Assembly: GCA_027030245.1 (NCBI GenBank)
Contig: JALVFE010000030.1
Location: 1-64,000, forward strand
Origin: Melioribacteraceae bacterium
GTDB taxonomy: Bacteria; Bacteroidota; Ignavibacteria; Ignavibacteriales; Melioribacteraceae
Direction of reading: 5' to 3'
DNA: 64,000 bases
Part shown: piece by piece, positions 62,560 to 64,000 of the stretch
How positions within the stretch are numbered: position 1 is the stretch's first letter
Layout: each line of letters starts with the position of its first letter
Program-made: the position numbers and the translations under genes
Notes under the pieces: model-generated
Told to the model about the DNA's origin: nothing
The model's input: only the letters and a program-made list of their open reading frames with translations
The model's database searches: none

Positions 62560-63909
62560 TTGATTTTCAGTAAAAAAGATATTACGGAAACCCTAAAACT
62601 CGGTTGGCCGGTCAGTCTTGGTCAATTGGGTCACATCATGCTTGGAGTGGTTGATAGTCTGATGGTCGGACATGTTGGAGCTTCTTCATTAGCTGCATCT
62701 TCGCTGGTAAACGGAATATTTTTTTTAATCATAGTTCTTGGTATCGGAATGACTATGGCGGTTACTCCTTTAATTTCAATAGCAAAAGGTTCCGGTAAAG
62801 CCGATAAATGTAGATTGATTTTAAAAAATGCAATCATTGTAAACTTAACTCTGGCCGTAATTCTTACTATCTGCGTGTATTCATTTTCATTTGCTATCCC
62901 GTTTTTAGGGCAACCGGTGGAAGTAGTGTTGTTGTCTCAATCTTATATTAAGATTTTAAGTTATTCGATTATTCCTTTTTTGGTGTTTCAAACATTTCGT
63001 CAATTTATAGAAGGTTTATCAATTACCAAACCCACAATGTATATCGCTATAGTGGCAAATATAATTAATGCCTTTGGAAATTGGTTGTTAATTTACGGAA
63101 ATTGGGGGTTCCCGGCGATGGGTTTGGATGGAGCGGGATATTCTACGTTAATTACTCGTGGTTTTATAGCCCTTGCAGTTATTTTATTCGTGATGAATTA
63201 CAAAGAAACAAAAAATTTGCTGCCGACGCGTATTTTTGGTAAGCCCGAAAAAAAACTTGTAATGAAAATAATAAATATAGGTTTACCGAGCGGTATGATG
63301 TATATGATGGAAGTCGGAGCTTTTGCTTTTTCTGCCGTTATGATCGGATGGTTGGGGAGTACGCAGCTTGCAGCTCATCAGATTGCAATTAGTCTGGCTT
63401 CAATTTCATACATGATAATTTTGGGAATATCTACGGCGGGAACAATAAGAGTCGGTAATGCGGTCGGTAAAAAAGACAGTACAGGTATTAAACAAGCCGG
63501 ATTCGGCGCTTTGGCGCTAGGCGCAGGATTTATGACATTTTCGGGTTTAATCTTTATCTTTTTTAGTAATGAATTGCCGGCATTCTATATTTCTAATGAG
63601 GAAGTTATCCGTACTGCCGCGAATTTGTTAATTGTTGCGGCGTTTTTTCAAATTTCCGATGGATTGCAAGCCGTAGGTTCCGGAATTCTACGGGGATTGA
63701 CAGATGTAAAAATTCCACTCTACTTAACAATCATTTCCTATTGGGTTATCGGAATTCCGGTCGGTTATTTGTTGGGCTTTGTTTTTAATTTGGGGGTGAT
63801 TGGTATTTGGATTGGGTTGCTGCTCGGACTAACGATAGCGGCGATTTCTTTCGTTTTCAGATTTTATAAATTGTCCGGCCTAAGAACACGTGATAATGCC
63901 ACGAACTGA
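62560..63909 (+). CDS. MATE family efflux transporter
   Basis: The 449-residue protein has 12 predicted membrane helices and the MATE pattern: 'LGWPVSLGQLGHIMLGVVDSLMVGHVGASSLAASSLVNGIFF', 'NAFGNWLLIYGNWGFPAMGLDGAGYSTLI' and 'GWLGSTQLAAHQIAISLASISYM'. Translation seems to begin at the TTG at 62560; no suitable ATG lies before the first helix and no strong ribosome site is seen. These proteins export cationic drugs or metabolites using Na+ or H+ gradients. The substrate is unknown. Confidence 0.92.
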   Translation: MIFSKKDITETLKLGWPVSLGQLGHIMLGVVDSLMVGHVGASSLAASSLVNGIFFLIIVLGIGMTMAVTPLISIAKGSGKADKCRLILKNAIIVNLTLAVILTICVYSFSFAIPFLGQPVEVVLLSQSYIKILSYSIIPFLVFQTFRQFIEGLSITKPTMYIAIVANIINAFGNWLLIYGNWGFPAMGLDGAGYSTLITRGFIALAVILFVMNYKETKNLLPTRIFGKPEKKLVMKIINIGLPSGMMYMMEVGAFAFSAVMIGWLGSTQLAAHQIAISLASISYMIILGISTAGTIRVGNAVGKKDSTGIKQAGFGALALGAGFMTFSGLIFIFFSNELPAFYISNEEVIRTAANLLIVAAFFQISDGLQAVGSGILRGLTDVKIPLYLTIISYWVIGIPVGYLLGFVFNLGVIGIWIGLLLGLTIAAISFVFRFYKLSGLRTRDNATN

Positions 63910-63925
63910 CGTTGTGGTATTTGGT

Positions 63926-64000
63926 CTAAATAAGTTGGGGAATTTCGGATTTTTCTATTTTTATTTTATTTGAAGTCGATTCAATAAGTTCGCCGATTAA
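63926..64000 (-). CDS. C-terminal end of a gene running off the window
   Basis: Read on the minus strand from the window edge, 24 codons stay open and end at a TAG at 63926-63928 ('LIGELIESTSNKIKIEKSEIPQLI'). The residue composition looks protein-like and the position after a convergent MATE gene fits. Too short to identify. Confidence 0.4.
   Translation of the reverse strand, partial: LIGELIESTSNKIKIEKSEIPQLI

Overview
The window looks like chromosome from a low-GC member of the Bacteroidota/Chlorobiota lineage, most likely an Ignavibacteria (Melioribacter-like) bacterium. Five secreted proteins end in the type IX secretion (T9SS) sorting domain with the typical 'YPNPFNPST' core. The regulatory genes include a periplasmic-propeller histidine kinase, and many envelope proteins carry PEGA, OmpA/thrombospondin-3 or InlB-type repeats. 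The lineage is inferred from protein style only; there is no rRNA gene here.

Layout. 1-14800: cell-wall and peptidase genes (L,D-transpeptidase, a MORN/TonB-C protein with an AmiC-like amidase, M49 and M28 peptidases, a DUF6600 protein), a DUF4143 ATPase between two diverged direct copies of a ~450-bp intergenic block, a DUF2283 pair, ribosomal protein L28 and ferritin. The gaps are unusually rich in short palindromic repeats. 14900-26200: a wall-hydrolase cluster (GH18 protein, small lipoprotein, two PD40 proteins, T9SS amidase), an NhaC antiporter, an M14 peptidase and the transglycosylase MtgA. 26200-26840: two tRNA-Ser genes, the first followed at its 3' end by a 121-bp tandem array built from its own 3' end. 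27000-34800: T9SS surface proteins and an InlB-repeat/OmpA/PEGA operon. 34800-42400: thioredoxin, a two-component system, small unknowns and an orphan histidine kinase.

42400-59500 is the most interesting part. A divergent oligopeptide ABC transporter (two ATPases on the minus strand; binding protein and two permeases on the plus strand) is translationally coupled, by an ATGA overlap, to a 1184-residue Ser/Thr kinase-ATPase-TPR protein. That gene overlaps the gene for a sigma-54 activator. Directly downstream lies a correctly spaced -24/-12 promoter, preceded by TTGTAAA inverted repeats. It drives a small secreted protein made of ten near-identical 16-residue repeats. Next come an HExxH outer-membrane protease-like protein, a TPR protein and a GAF histidine kinase. 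A plausible but untested reading is a peptide-signalling circuit (precursor, protease, importer, TPR sensor, sigma-54 output); a sigma-54-controlled surface-repeat protein is the simpler alternative.

59500-64000: a DUF1232 protein, a T9SS FG-GAP protein, an FKBP-type isomerase, a MATE transporter and the end of a gene running off the window.

All calls come from reading motifs and context by eye; no database search was run.
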